Shown one piece after another: positions 1-7,438 of a stretch of 18,972 nucleotides of DNA. Source of the DNA: Sva-25 sp039714995 (lineage in GTDB: Bacteria; Pseudomonadota; Gammaproteobacteria; Chromatiales; Chromatiaceae). A program made the translations under genes and the position numbers. The stretch is from the NCBI GenBank assembly GCA_039714995.1, contig JBDLII010000023.1, positions 1 to 18,972 of the forward strand, given 5' to 3'. Position 1 is the first letter of the stretch; the number at the start of each line of letters is the position of its first letter. Below the pieces are notes generated by a model, which was not told the origin of the DNA, did not search any database, and saw nothing but the letters and a program-made list of their open reading frames with translations.

Positions 1-1
1 G

Positions 2-1477
2 CGGCTTTCGACGCAGGTGTTGCAACATCTTCATGGCCTGTCGCTGAATTATCACATGCAGCGTCAAACAGGCGCCATCAGCCGCGACCTCGATCGCGGA
101 GCACGTTCCGCCAGCACCATATTGAACTATATGGTGTTCAGCATCATTCCGACCCTGGTCGAATTCATACTCGTCGGCGGGGTGCTGTTGACACTCTATG
201 ATGCCAGATTCACGCTGATCACCTTTGGCGCCATCGCCGCCTATTTTCTGTTCACCCTGGCGGTTACCGAGTGGCGCATGGAGTTTCGCCACAGGATGAA
301 CACCCTCGACTCCGAAGCCAACAACCTTGCCTTCGACAGTCTCATCAACTACGAGACGGTGAAGTATTTTGGCAACGAGGCAGCCGAGCTGAAACGCTAT
401 GACGACACGCTCAGCGAGTGGGAGGAGTGGGGCGTGAAAACCCAGACATCGATGTCGCTGCTCAACTTTGGCCAGGGCGCCATCATTGCTATCGGTGTGA
501 CGCTGATCATGTGGTATGCCGCTGCGGGCGTGGCCGCCCGTGAGATGGCCATCAGCGACCTGGTGTTGTTGAGCGCCCTGATGATGCAGGTCTTCATGCC
601 GCTCGGGTTTCTCGGCATCGTCTACCGCCAGATCAAATACACGCTGGCGGATATGCAGCGGTTGTTCGACCTGATGCACAAGCAGCCACAGGTTCAGGAT
701 GGCGCGTCTGCCAGGCAGTTACAGGTGACGGCAGGCGAGCTGCGCTTCGAGCATGTCGATTTCTCCTATCAGCCACAGCGCCGGATACTCCATGATCTCG
801 GTTTTACTGTGCCGGCCGGCGCCAAGGTTGCTGTCGTCGGCCACTCCGGCGCGGGCAAGTCGACGCTGGCGCGGCTGCTGTACCGCTTTTATGACATCAC
901 GGCCGGCCGTATCACCATCGACGGCCAGGATCTGCGCGATGTCACCCAGCAGAGTCTGCGAGCCGCCATCGCGATCGTGCCCCAGGATACTGTGCTGTTC
1001 AACAACAGCATCTACTACAATATCAGTTATGGCCGCCTGGATGCGCCGCGGCAAGAGGTGGAGCAGGCGGCGCGCATGGCGCACATTCATCATTTTATTC
1101 AGCAGCTGCCAGACGGCTGGGAGACTGTCGTCGGCGAGCGTGGTCTGAAACTCTCCGGCGGAGAGAAGCAGCGTGTCGCCATCGCCCGCGCGATACTCAA
1201 GCGCCCGCGCATCCTGATCTTTGACGAGGCGACATCTTCACTCGATAGCGGTACCGAACAGATGATCCAGGAGACGCTCTCCGAGGTTGCCGAGAATCAC
1301 ACCACGCTGGTGATCGCCCACCGCCTGTCGACGATCGTCGATGCAGACCGCATCCTGGTGATGGACCAGGGACGCATCATCGAGCAGGGTACCCATCAGC
1401 AGCTGATGCAGCTGCATGGACACTACCAAGCGATGTGGGAGCTGCAGCAGCAGGAAGCGATGGAGCTTGAGGCATGA
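2..1477 (+). CDS. Atm1/HMT1-type ABC exporter, permease-ATPase fusion (5' truncated)
   Basis: The reading frame is open from base 2, so the start lies before the window; a GTG at 17 is internal. The visible part holds the second half of the membrane domain, with hydrophobic segments coded around 115-270 and 455-640. A complete nucleotide-binding domain follows: Walker A GHSGAGKS (839-862), signature LSGGEKQ (about 1151-1171), Walker B ILIFDEA (about 1210-1230) and H-loop AHRLS. The sequence RQTGAISRDLDRG near the start is typical of the Atm1/HMT1 group. Known members are homodimeric inner-membrane exporters of glutathione-linked sulfur or metal compounds; the substrate here is not visible. 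The stop overlaps the cca start (ATGA), so the two are probably cotranslated. Family is confident; the precise role is inferred. Confidence 0.88.
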   Translation, partial: RLSTQVLQHLHGLSLNYHMQRQTGAISRDLDRGARSASTILNYMVFSIIPTLVEFILVGGVLLTLYDARFTLITFGAIAAYFLFTLAVTEWRMEFRHRMNTLDSEANNLAFDSLINYETVKYFGNEAAELKRYDDTLSEWEEWGVKTQTSMSLLNFGQGAIIAIGVTLIMWYAAAGVAAREMAISDLVLLSALMMQVFMPLGFLGIVYRQIKYTLADMQRLFDLMHKQPQVQDGASARQLQVTAGELRFEHVDFSYQPQRRILHDLGFTVPAGAKVAVVGHSGAGKSTLARLLYRFYDITAGRITIDGQDLRDVTQQSLRAAIAIVPQDTVLFNNSIYYNISYGRLDAPRQEVEQAARMAHIHHFIQQLPDGWETVVGERGLKLSGGEKQRVAIARAILKRPRILIFDEATSSLDSGTEQMIQETLSEVAENHTTLVIAHRLSTIVDADRILVMDQGRIIEQGTHQQLMQLHGHYQAMWELQQQEAMELEA

Positions 1478-2706
1478 AAGTCTACCTGGTCGGAGGCGCG
1501 GTGCGCGACATGCTGCTGAAACAGCCGGTGAAGGACAAGGATTACGTGGTCGTCGGCGCGACGGTGCAGCAGATGCTCGAGCTGGGTTTTCAGCGCGTCG
1601 GCAGGGATTTTCCGGTGTTTCTGCATCCGCAGACCAAGGAGGAGTATGCGCTCGCCCGGACGGAACGCAAAAGCGGCCATGGCTATACGGGGTTTGAATT
1701 TCACGCCGATCCCGGGGTCACGCTCGAACAGGATCTGCAACGTCGTGATCTGACCATCAATGCCATGGCGATGGACGCCAACGGGGCGCTGATCGATCCC
1801 TACGGCGGAGAACGGGATCTTCGCATGGGCGTGCTGCGCCATGTCTCCGAGGCTTTCCGCGAAGATCCTGTCAGGCTGCTGCGCGTGGCGCGCTTTGCGG
1901 CGCGGTTTGCAGGCATGGCCTTCGAGATCCACAGCGGCACCAGGGTCCTGATGCGTACCATGGTGGAGCAGGGCGAGGTCGATTATCTCGTGCCTGAGCG
2001 CGTTTGGGCCGAAACTGCGCGGGCGCTGGCCGGGCCTTCGCCGCAGCGCTTCTTCGAGGTACTGCAAGAATGCGGCGCCATGGAGGTGCTGTTTCCGGAG
2101 ATCGCTGCGCTGCATGGGGTCCCGCAGCCTGGTGTCCACCACCCTGAAATCGATACCGGCGTGCACACGATGCTGGCGCTGCGACAGGCCGCCCTGCTCA
2201 GCGACGACCCGCGGGTCCGCTTTGCCGTGCTGCTGCATGATCTTGGCAAAGGAAGGACAGATCCGGGGATGTGGCCATGTCATCACGGTCATGAGAGCCG
2301 CGGCGTGGCCCTGGTCGACACCTTCTGTCAGCGTCTCAAGGTACCTTCCGACTATGCCGATCTGGCGCGGCTGGTCACTCGCTATCACGGTCACTATCGC
2401 CGTGTCAGCGGCGAGCTTACCGCAGCGACCATCGTCAAAACCCTGGAGGCCCTGGATGCCTTTCGCCGCCCTGAACGTTTCGAACGCTTTTTACTGGCCT
2501 GTGAAGCGGACCTGCGCGGACGCACGGGCAGGGAGGATGCGCCGCTGCCGCATCGCCGCCATTTTCAACGCCTGCACGAGGCCGCCGGCCGGGTCTCGGT
2601 CGATCAGATTCGGGCAGACGGATTTGCCGGCAGGGAGATCCGTGATGAATTGCACAGGCGCCGTGTCAGCGTGGTGAAAATGCTGCTCGGGGAGATTCGT
2701 CAGTGA
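1474..2706 (+). CDS. cca: Multifunctional CCA-adding enzyme (tRNA nucleotidyltransferase with HD domain)
   Basis: Adds or repairs the 3' CCA of tRNAs from CTP and ATP without a template. The 410-residue protein aligns from end to end with E. coli Cca (about 412 residues). Visible are the nucleotidyltransferase GGAVRD motif (7-12), the catalytic pair D21 and D23, RRDLTINAMA, and EDPVRLLRVARFAARF of the head/neck region. An HD domain has H255/D256 and HHGHE at 270-274, which in enterobacterial enzymes gives phosphatase and phosphodiesterase activity. The ATG overlaps the upstream stop by 4 bases, and its own TGA overlaps the GTG of the following kinase gene, so it sits inside a tightly packed operon. 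No key residue is missing. Confidence 0.97.
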   Translation: MKVYLVGGAVRDMLLKQPVKDKDYVVVGATVQQMLELGFQRVGRDFPVFLHPQTKEEYALARTERKSGHGYTGFEFHADPGVTLEQDLQRRDLTINAMAMDANGALIDPYGGERDLRMGVLRHVSEAFREDPVRLLRVARFAARFAGMAFEIHSGTRVLMRTMVEQGEVDYLVPERVWAETARALAGPSPQRFFEVLQECGAMEVLFPEIAALHGVPQPGVHHPEIDTGVHTMLALRQAALLSDDPRVRFAVLLHDLGKGRTDPGMWPCHHGHESRGVALVDTFCQRLKVPSDYADLARLVTRYHGHYRRVSGELTAATIVKTLEALDAFRRPERFERFLLACEADLRGRTGREDAPLPHRRHFQRLHEAAGRVSVDQIRADGFAGREIRDELHRRRVSVVKMLLGEIRQ

Positions 2707-4277
2707 GTGACAGCCGCATCAGCATCAACAGGCAGATTCTCACTACCCTGTACGAGGCAAGGGTGGTGTGGCCATTGATCCTGCTGCTGGCAGGCGTGCT
2801 GCTGCTGTGCCTCGTTACTGCCATGCTGCTGCTCGGTGGGGCCGGGCAATACAGGGGTTTGCTGGTCGTTGCTGCGCTGATGCTGGTTGCCGGACTGCTT
2901 CTCAGTGTCAGGCAGTTGCACAACAAGTTGCTCAGGCCACTGATGTTTCTGCAGAACTCTGTCGCCAGCGTGTCACAGGGGAGCCCGGGGGCGATGGTAA
3001 CGATGCAGAACGAAGGCGCCCTGTTTTCACTGGTGCATGATATCGGCAGCATCAACGAAGAGTTGTACGATCTGTATGAAGATATGGATAACAGGGTCGA
3101 ACGCCAGACAAGACGGTTGGCGCAAAAGACGGCATCCCTGAAGATACTCTACGATGTCGCTGCAACCATCAACCGGGCGACCTCGCTGGACGAACTGCTG
3201 CTGCGATTCCTGCGCATGCTCAAGGAGATGCTCAATGGGCGCGCCGCGACCATCCGTTTGGTCACCGCCAATGGCAATATGCGCCTGGTCGGGACTATCG
3301 GCCTGGACAATACCCTGCTGCATGACAAGGAGATGCTCCCGGTGCAGTTGTGCGTCTGTGGCACGGCGCTCTCTCCAGGCAATATCCTGTGTGAAAACAA
3401 TCCCGAGCGCTGTTCCAAGATCAACGGCCGCAAGATGTTTGGCAGCGACGAGATTGATGTTGTCACCGTTCCGTTGGAGTATCATGATGATGTGCTGGGC
3501 ATCTATACTGTTTTTGTCGACTCCCCCGGCATCTCCGGGCGTGAAGACATCCTCGATCTGCTGAAAACCATCGGCAGCCACCTGGGAATGGCCGTGGCCA
3601 AGCAGCGCTCTGACGAAGAGGCCCAGAACCTCTCCATTATGGAGGAGCGCACTGCATTGGCGCATGAGTTGCATGATTCGCTGGCGCAGACTCTTGCCAG
3701 TCTGCGTTTTCAGGGGCGCATGTTATCCGATACCATGCGCCAGGAGCAGCATTCGGAAGCTGCATTTGCTGATCTGGAACGAATTCGCAACGGCCTGGAC
3801 GAGGCGCATACCGAGGTGCGCGCATTGATCGGCAGTTTCCGGGCGCCTATCGGGGAGCGGGGTTTTCTGCCGGCGCTGCACAAGCTGGCACAGCGCTATG
3901 AGGAGATGACAGGCATCGCTCCCTTTTTACAACTCAATTGCCGACATCTGGAGCTGAACACCAGCGAGGAGATGCAGCTGCTGCGTATCGTGCAGGAGTC
4001 ACTGGCGAATACCCGTAAGCACTCAGGCGCCAATACCGTGCGTATTCTGCTCAATCTCGACGACGACGGCATGACGCTGCTGATCGAGGATGATGGCAGA
4101 GGCTTTGAGGAGACGCCCTCCGGCAAACCGGGGGAACACATCGGCCTCTCGATTATGCAGGAGCGCGCCAGAAGACTGGGTGGGGAGCTCAAAATTGAGA
4201 GCGAGCCCGGGGAGGGCGCCCGCGTCGAGCTGTTTTATGTGCCCGAATCGATGAAACATGAAACCGGCAACCCTTGA
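2703..4277 (+). CDS. NarX-like membrane sensor histidine kinase with cysteine-cluster GAF domain
   Basis: A 524-residue HisKA_3-type kinase. Two membrane segments (about 21-44 and 52-69) are separated by only about 7 residues, so there is no periplasmic ligand domain. A HAMP-like and coiled-coil stretch follows (about 70-145), then a GAF-like domain (about 150-300) with C217-x-C219-x10-C230-x6-C237. The phosphoacceptor is probably H324 in ELHDS. The ATPase domain shows RIVQESLANTRKHS (N box), DDGRGF and the GLSIMQERARRLGG tail seen in NarX, NarQ and DegS-like kinases. The start is a GTG overlapping the cca stop (GTGA); no ATG near the N-terminus would keep the first helix. The NarL-type regulator 48 bases downstream is the likely partner. 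The signal is unknown; the cysteines suggest redox, metal or iron-sulfur sensing (inference). Confidence 0.87.
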   Translation: MSDSRISINRQILTTLYEARVVWPLILLLAGVLLLCLVTAMLLLGGAGQYRGLLVVAALMLVAGLLLSVRQLHNKLLRPLMFLQNSVASVSQGSPGAMVTMQNEGALFSLVHDIGSINEELYDLYEDMDNRVERQTRRLAQKTASLKILYDVAATINRATSLDELLLRFLRMLKEMLNGRAATIRLVTANGNMRLVGTIGLDNTLLHDKEMLPVQLCVCGTALSPGNILCENNPERCSKINGRKMFGSDEIDVVTVPLEYHDDVLGIYTVFVDSPGISGREDILDLLKTIGSHLGMAVAKQRSDEEAQNLSIMEERTALAHELHDSLAQTLASLRFQGRMLSDTMRQEQHSEAAFADLERIRNGLDEAHTEVRALIGSFRAPIGERGFLPALHKLAQRYEEMTGIAPFLQLNCRHLELNTSEEMQLLRIVQESLANTRKHSGANTVRILLNLDDDGMTLLIEDDGRGFEETPSGKPGEHIGLSIMQERARRLGGELKIESEPGEGARVELFYVPESMKHETGNP

Positions 4278-4325
4278 TCACTCAGCATAACAAATGAATC
4301 AAATTTCAATTATGGAAACAAAAAG

Positions 4326-4982
4326 ATGAGAGTGCTGCTGATTGATGATCATGCGCTGTTCCGCTTTGGTCTGCGTGAACTGCTGGAGCGCCGTGATATC
4401 GAAGTGCTGGCGGCGACCGGCGACTGTGAAGAGGGGATTCGCCTGGCGCGCGAACAGCAGCCAGACGTGGTGCTGCTGGATATGCGCATGCCGTTGATGA
4501 ACGGTATCGATGTCCTCAAACGTCTGCGTGAGGATCATCCGCGGATGCCGATTACGCTGCTTACCACCAGCCAGGACGAGCAGGATGTTCTCAACTCACT
4601 GCAACAGGGCGCCAACGGCTATCTTCTGAAGGATATGGAGCCGGATGAGCTGATCGATGCGCTCAGGGAGATCGTCGGCGGCGGCACTGTGATCTCGAAG
4701 GAGTTGACTGCGGTGCTGGCGCGGGCGGCCGTGCGGCAGGATGAAGAGGAGCTGGCGGAGAAAAACGAGAGCGATCACTTTTCCGAACTGACGCCGAGAG
4801 AGCGTGAGATCCTGTGCCACCTTGCCGAGGGGGAGAGCAACAAGGTGATTGCCCGCGATCTCGGCATTTCGGATGGCACGGTAAAACTACACGTCAAGGC
4901 GATTCTTCGCAAGCTGGAGGTCCACTCCCGCGTAGAGGCGGCGGTGATGGCGGTCAAACACAATGCCTGTACGGTGGAATAA
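4326..4982 (+). CDS. NarL/FixJ-family response regulator
   Basis: A 218-residue DNA-binding response regulator. The receiver domain (1-118) has the acidic pair D7/D8, phosphoacceptor D52 in LLDMRMP, T80 and K102 in GYLLKD. After a charged linker (about 135-152) comes a LuxR/GerE helix-turn-helix (about 155-213), with LTPREREIL and GTVKLHVKAILRKL. It is probably phosphorylated by the kinase encoded just upstream and controls transcription in response to its signal. The NarL-like architecture does not prove that the targets are nitrate genes. The A/T-rich 48-base gap before the ATG contains no strong Shine-Dalgarno sequence, so expression may depend on coupling to the kinase gene. The assignment to the family is firm, the regulon unknown. 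Confidence 0.93.
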   Translation: MRVLLIDDHALFRFGLRELLERRDIEVLAATGDCEEGIRLAREQQPDVVLLDMRMPLMNGIDVLKRLREDHPRMPITLLTTSQDEQDVLNSLQQGANGYLLKDMEPDELIDALREIVGGGTVISKELTAVLARAAVRQDEEELAEKNESDHFSELTPREREILCHLAEGESNKVIARDLGISDGTVKLHVKAILRKLEVHSRVEAAVMAVKHNACTVE

Positions 4983-5048
4983 AAATCTCCCTCAACCCTC
5001 TTTAGTTTAAGTGGATGTTAATACGCTGCAAAGGTTATCTGGGAGCGA

Positions 5049-5080
5049 CCTAAAACTAAAAACCTAAAACTTAAAAACCT
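5049..5080 (-). repeat. TTTTAGG-type short repeat tract
   Basis: Read on the minus strand this tract is a run of AGGTTTTT/TTTTAGG units; on the plus strand it shows CCTAAAAC twice and ends in AACCT. It lies 66 bases after the regulator stop and ends 4 bases before the rhodanese ATG, where a Shine-Dalgarno sequence would be expected. Similar tracts occur at 12195-12217, 12602-12628 and 18481-18501. Function unknown. Confidence 0.6.
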
Positions 5081-5084
5081 GACA

Positions 5085-5561
5085 ATGCAAAAATTTGTTG
5101 AACTGATGCGCGAGTGGATCGGCGACATCCCGGAGCATATGCCCTGGGATCTCGAAGAGCGCATGCAGCAGAATAGCGATATCCTGCTGGTCGATGTGCG
5201 CGAGCAGAGCGAATATGACGTGATGCGGATCCCCGGCTCGATCTGTGCCCCGCGCGGCATCCTGGAGTCCTGCTGCGAATGGGATTTCGAGGAGACCATC
5301 CCCGAACTGGTACAGGCGCGCCAGCGCGAAGTGGTGGTGGTATGCCGCTCCGGACACCGCAGCCTGCTATCCGCCAAATCGCTGGAAATCCTGGGCTTCA
5401 GCAATGTCGCCTCGCTGAAGGGCGGTCTCAAGGGGTGGAATGATTTCGATATGCCGCTGCTCGATGCCGAAGACAACCCTGTGGATGCGGATGAAGCCGA
5501 CGAGGGCTTTTTTACCGCGAAAGTGCGTCAGGATCAGCTCGATCCGGCAAGGCGTGGGTGA
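5085..5561 (+). CDS. Single-domain rhodanese (sulfurtransferase)
   Basis: A 158-residue cytoplasmic rhodanese-like protein. The domain spans about residues 15-130, with LLVDVRE (34-40), GSICAPRG and the active-site loop CRSGHRS, whose C87 would carry the persulfide. GGLKGW closes the domain as in other single-domain sulfurtransferases. A 25-30 residue acidic tail (DAEDNPVDADEADEG) follows and is not part of the catalytic fold. Such proteins move sulfane sulfur between donors and acceptors; in a sulfur oxidiser this may serve persulfide trafficking (inference). The gene stands alone, downstream of the two-component genes and convergent with rnt. No recognisable Shine-Dalgarno precedes the ATG because the repeat tract fills that space. 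Confidence 0.92.
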   Translation: MQKFVELMREWIGDIPEHMPWDLEERMQQNSDILLVDVREQSEYDVMRIPGSICAPRGILESCCEWDFEETIPELVQARQREVVVVCRSGHRSLLSAKSLEILGFSNVASLKGGLKGWNDFDMPLLDAEDNPVDADEADEGFFTAKVRQDQLDPARRG

Positions 5562-5575
5562 AAAATCATTCTGAA

Positions 5576-5701
5576 ACCACGGAACATACGGACTACACGG
5601 AAGGTATTTACCGTAGATTGTGCACAACTTTGCGAAGCACGACATGACACCGACATGCCAGGTGATGATCTTTTTTCTGCGTGGTCCGTGTGTTCCGTGG
5701 T
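5576..5701. repeat. Long inverted repeat between convergent genes
   Basis: Two 27-base arms (5576-5602 and 5675-5701) are reverse complements at 23 of 27 positions. Each is built on ACCACGGAACA followed by another ACGGAC unit, so the arms also contain a short internal tandem. Three of the four differences would be G-U pairs in RNA. The arms are separated by 72 bases. The repeat fills the gap between the rhodanese stop and the rnt stop, so it could end transcription from both sides or be a dispersed palindromic repeat. Confidence 0.8.
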
Positions 5702-5715
5702 AAAAAACTACGGCG

Positions 5716-6354
5716 TTATGCCTGTGGTGCCTGCAGATCAAATCCGACACAGGCTTTCCAGCGATTGACGATGCGGCAAAAGAGCTCTGCGGTCCCCTCG
5801 GCATCATAAATCGCCGAGTGCGCCTCGCGGTGATCCCACTCCATGCCGGCGGCATCAGCCGCCTTGGCCAGCACAGTCTGGCCATAGGCCAGTCCCGCCA
5901 GGCTGACGGTATCGAAGGTGGAAAAGGGGTGGAAGGGGTTGCGTTTGATATTGCTTCGCCTGGCGGCGGCATTGATAAAACCGAGGTCAAAGGTTGCATT
6001 GTGTCCTACCAGGATCGCCCGTTTGCAGCCGCTTGCCTTGATGGCATGGCGAATCGGCAAAAAGCAGTGCCGCAGCGCCTCCTTCTCTATTAGAGCGGCG
6101 CGCAAGGGGTTCTGCGGATCGATGCCATTGAATTCCAGCGCCTTGGGATCGAGGTTGGCGCCATCGAAAGGCAATACATGACTGTGAATGGTCTCCGCCC
6201 GTTCCAGCAACCCGTCGCTGTCAATACGCAGGGTAACAGCAGCGATTTCCAGCAATGCATCCTGCTCAGGGTTGAATCCTCCTGTCTCGACATCCACCAC
6301 CACGGGAAGGAAGCCGCGGAATCTGCCGGCAATGAGCGGGTTATAATCGATCAT
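5716..6354 (-). CDS. rnt: Ribonuclease T
   Basis: A 212-residue DEDDh 3'-5' exoribonuclease that trims tRNA 3' ends (including the terminal A of CCA) and matures 5S and 23S rRNA and other stable RNAs. The sequence follows E. coli RNase T throughout, with RFRGFLPVVVDVET, KASGC, KRNPFHPF and the C-terminal FCRIVNRWK. The catalytic residues are visible: D21 and E23 (DVET), D123 (NATFD), H179 and D184 (AHSAIYD). The ATG at 6354 gives the usual N-terminal length. It is transcribed alone on the minus strand, divergent from mlaA and convergent with the rhodanese gene. Confidence 0.97.
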   Translation of the reverse strand: MIDYNPLIAGRFRGFLPVVVDVETGGFNPEQDALLEIAAVTLRIDSDGLLERAETIHSHVLPFDGANLDPKALEFNGIDPQNPLRAALIEKEALRHCFLPIRHAIKASGCKRAILVGHNATFDLGFINAAARRSNIKRNPFHPFSTFDTVSLAGLAYGQTVLAKAADAAGMEWDHREAHSAIYDAEGTAELFCRIVNRWKACVGFDLQAPQA

Positions 6355-6404
6355 GCTGCGCAGAATAGCAGATCGGCTTGATTGACACTATGGAAAGGAA
6401 TAGC

Positions 6405-6455
6405 ATGACAACAGTCAGGCAGTCGCTGCTCTCCGGATTCATACAAGAAGCTTGA
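6405..6455 (+). CDS. Possible 16-codon leader ORF before mlaA
   Basis: An ATG at 6405 is preceded at suitable spacing by AAGGA (6395-6399) and opens a frame reading MTTVRQSLLSGFIQEA, ending in TGA at 6453-6455. That TGA overlaps a TTG (6452) that is in frame with mlaA. The arrangement would allow translational coupling, but a frame this short can arise by chance. No homologue is recognised. Low confidence. Confidence 0.2.
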   Translation: MTTVRQSLLSGFIQEA

Positions 6456-6481
6456 CAACAACAATAATTGGTAACAATGCC

Positions 6482-7192
6482 ATGATAAAAGTGTCTGTTT
6501 TCCTGCTGTTGTTGGTGCTGCCGACACAGGCTTTGCCGGCGGAAAACCGGGTCGATCCCCACTCAGGTTCCAACGCTGATCCCTGGGAAGATGTCAACAG
6601 GAAAATCTTTCGTTTCAACCAGGGCTTTGATCGCATCTTTTTAAAGCCGCTGGCAACTCACTCTGAGGATCTGCTTCCCCGGCCTGTCACGACAGGCGTG
6701 AAAAACTTTTTCGCCAACCTCGGTGATGTTGGCATCGCCATTAACAATCTGCTGCAGGGTAAATTCAGACATGCCCTCACTGACGGCGGTCGCGTGGTGG
6801 TGAATTCCACCCTCGGCCTGGCAGGTTTGTTTGATGTCGCTTCGCTGATGAAACTGGAGAAACATTACGAGGATTTTGGCCAGACGCTTGGAAAATGGGG
6901 GGTACCATCCGGCCCCTACCTGGTGCTGCCGCTGTTCGGCCCTGCATCTGTGCGTGATGGAGTCGGCTTTCTCGGTGACCTGGCGGTGGACCCGGTGATG
7001 TATGCGCCGGAGGTTGAGATTGTCGTTGGCCTGTTTGTCGTCCGTGCTGTCAGTCTGCGCAGTGACTTGCTGGTTGTCACGGACATTATCGAGCAGGCGG
7101 CGCTTGACCCCTATGCCTTCCAGCGCGACACCTGGCTGCAAAAAAGAGAGTTTGACATCAGGGATGGCAGTTTTGAGGATGAAGATTTTTAA
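6482..7192 (+). CDS. mlaA: MlaA/VacJ-family outer-membrane lipid asymmetry protein
   Basis: MlaA removes misplaced phospholipids from the outer leaflet of the outer membrane and passes them to the MlaC shuttle. Hallmarks are DPWEDVNRKIFRFN, VTTGVKNFFANLGD, VNSTLGLAGLFD and the highly conserved EDFGQTLGKWGVPSGPYLVL, followed by FGPASVRDG. I chose the ATG at 6482 (236 residues) because it gives a clean signal peptide MIKVSVFLLLLVLPTQALPA; a TTG at 6452 would add ten residues in front. There is no cysteine at the end of the signal peptide, so the lipoprotein anchor of E. coli MlaA is absent. The gene stands apart from any mlaFEDCB cluster, as is common. Confidence 0.93.
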   Translation: MIKVSVFLLLLVLPTQALPAENRVDPHSGSNADPWEDVNRKIFRFNQGFDRIFLKPLATHSEDLLPRPVTTGVKNFFANLGDVGIAINNLLQGKFRHALTDGGRVVVNSTLGLAGLFDVASLMKLEKHYEDFGQTLGKWGVPSGPYLVLPLFGPASVRDGVGFLGDLAVDPVMYAPEVEIVVGLFVVRAVSLRSDLLVVTDIIEQAALDPYAFQRDTWLQKREFDIRDGSFEDEDF

Positions 7193-7438
7193 CTGAGTTT
7201 TGCCAACGACCGACTATTCCTACTGGATTGATATCTGCAATAGACCGGGGCGCGATAATAGGTTACATTTAGCCTGCAAGCGGTGAGTGAGATTTGTCAA
7301 TCCAGCTGGAACAGGGAAAATAGAATTTCTACATGGAATAAGGAGGTTAATAATCATAAGTAATCACTACTTGTGTTGTTTCCCTTATACAAGCAAGCCG
7401 CCTGCAAAACCTTAAACATTCACTCTAGAGATTAACTT

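Noticed and set aside
719..1429. Long antisense and alternate-frame open frames inside the ABC transporter gene (similar ones occur in most genes here)
   Set aside because: They lie in other frames of clearly coding GC-rich genes and show no domain or codon signal of their own.
2703..4982. Naming the two-component pair narX/narL
   Set aside because: The kinase lacks the nitrate-binding periplasmic domain and no nitrate reductase genes are nearby; only the family is supported.
6382..6410. TTGACA as a -35 element for mlaA
   Set aside because: No reasonable -10 hexamer is found 16-18 bases downstream.
7340..7348. A perfect ribosome-binding-site sequence AAGGAGGTT about 90 bases before the globule-like gene
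   Set aside because: No ATG, GTG or TTG follows at usable distance, and stop codons follow at once; probably chance or part of an untranslated leader.
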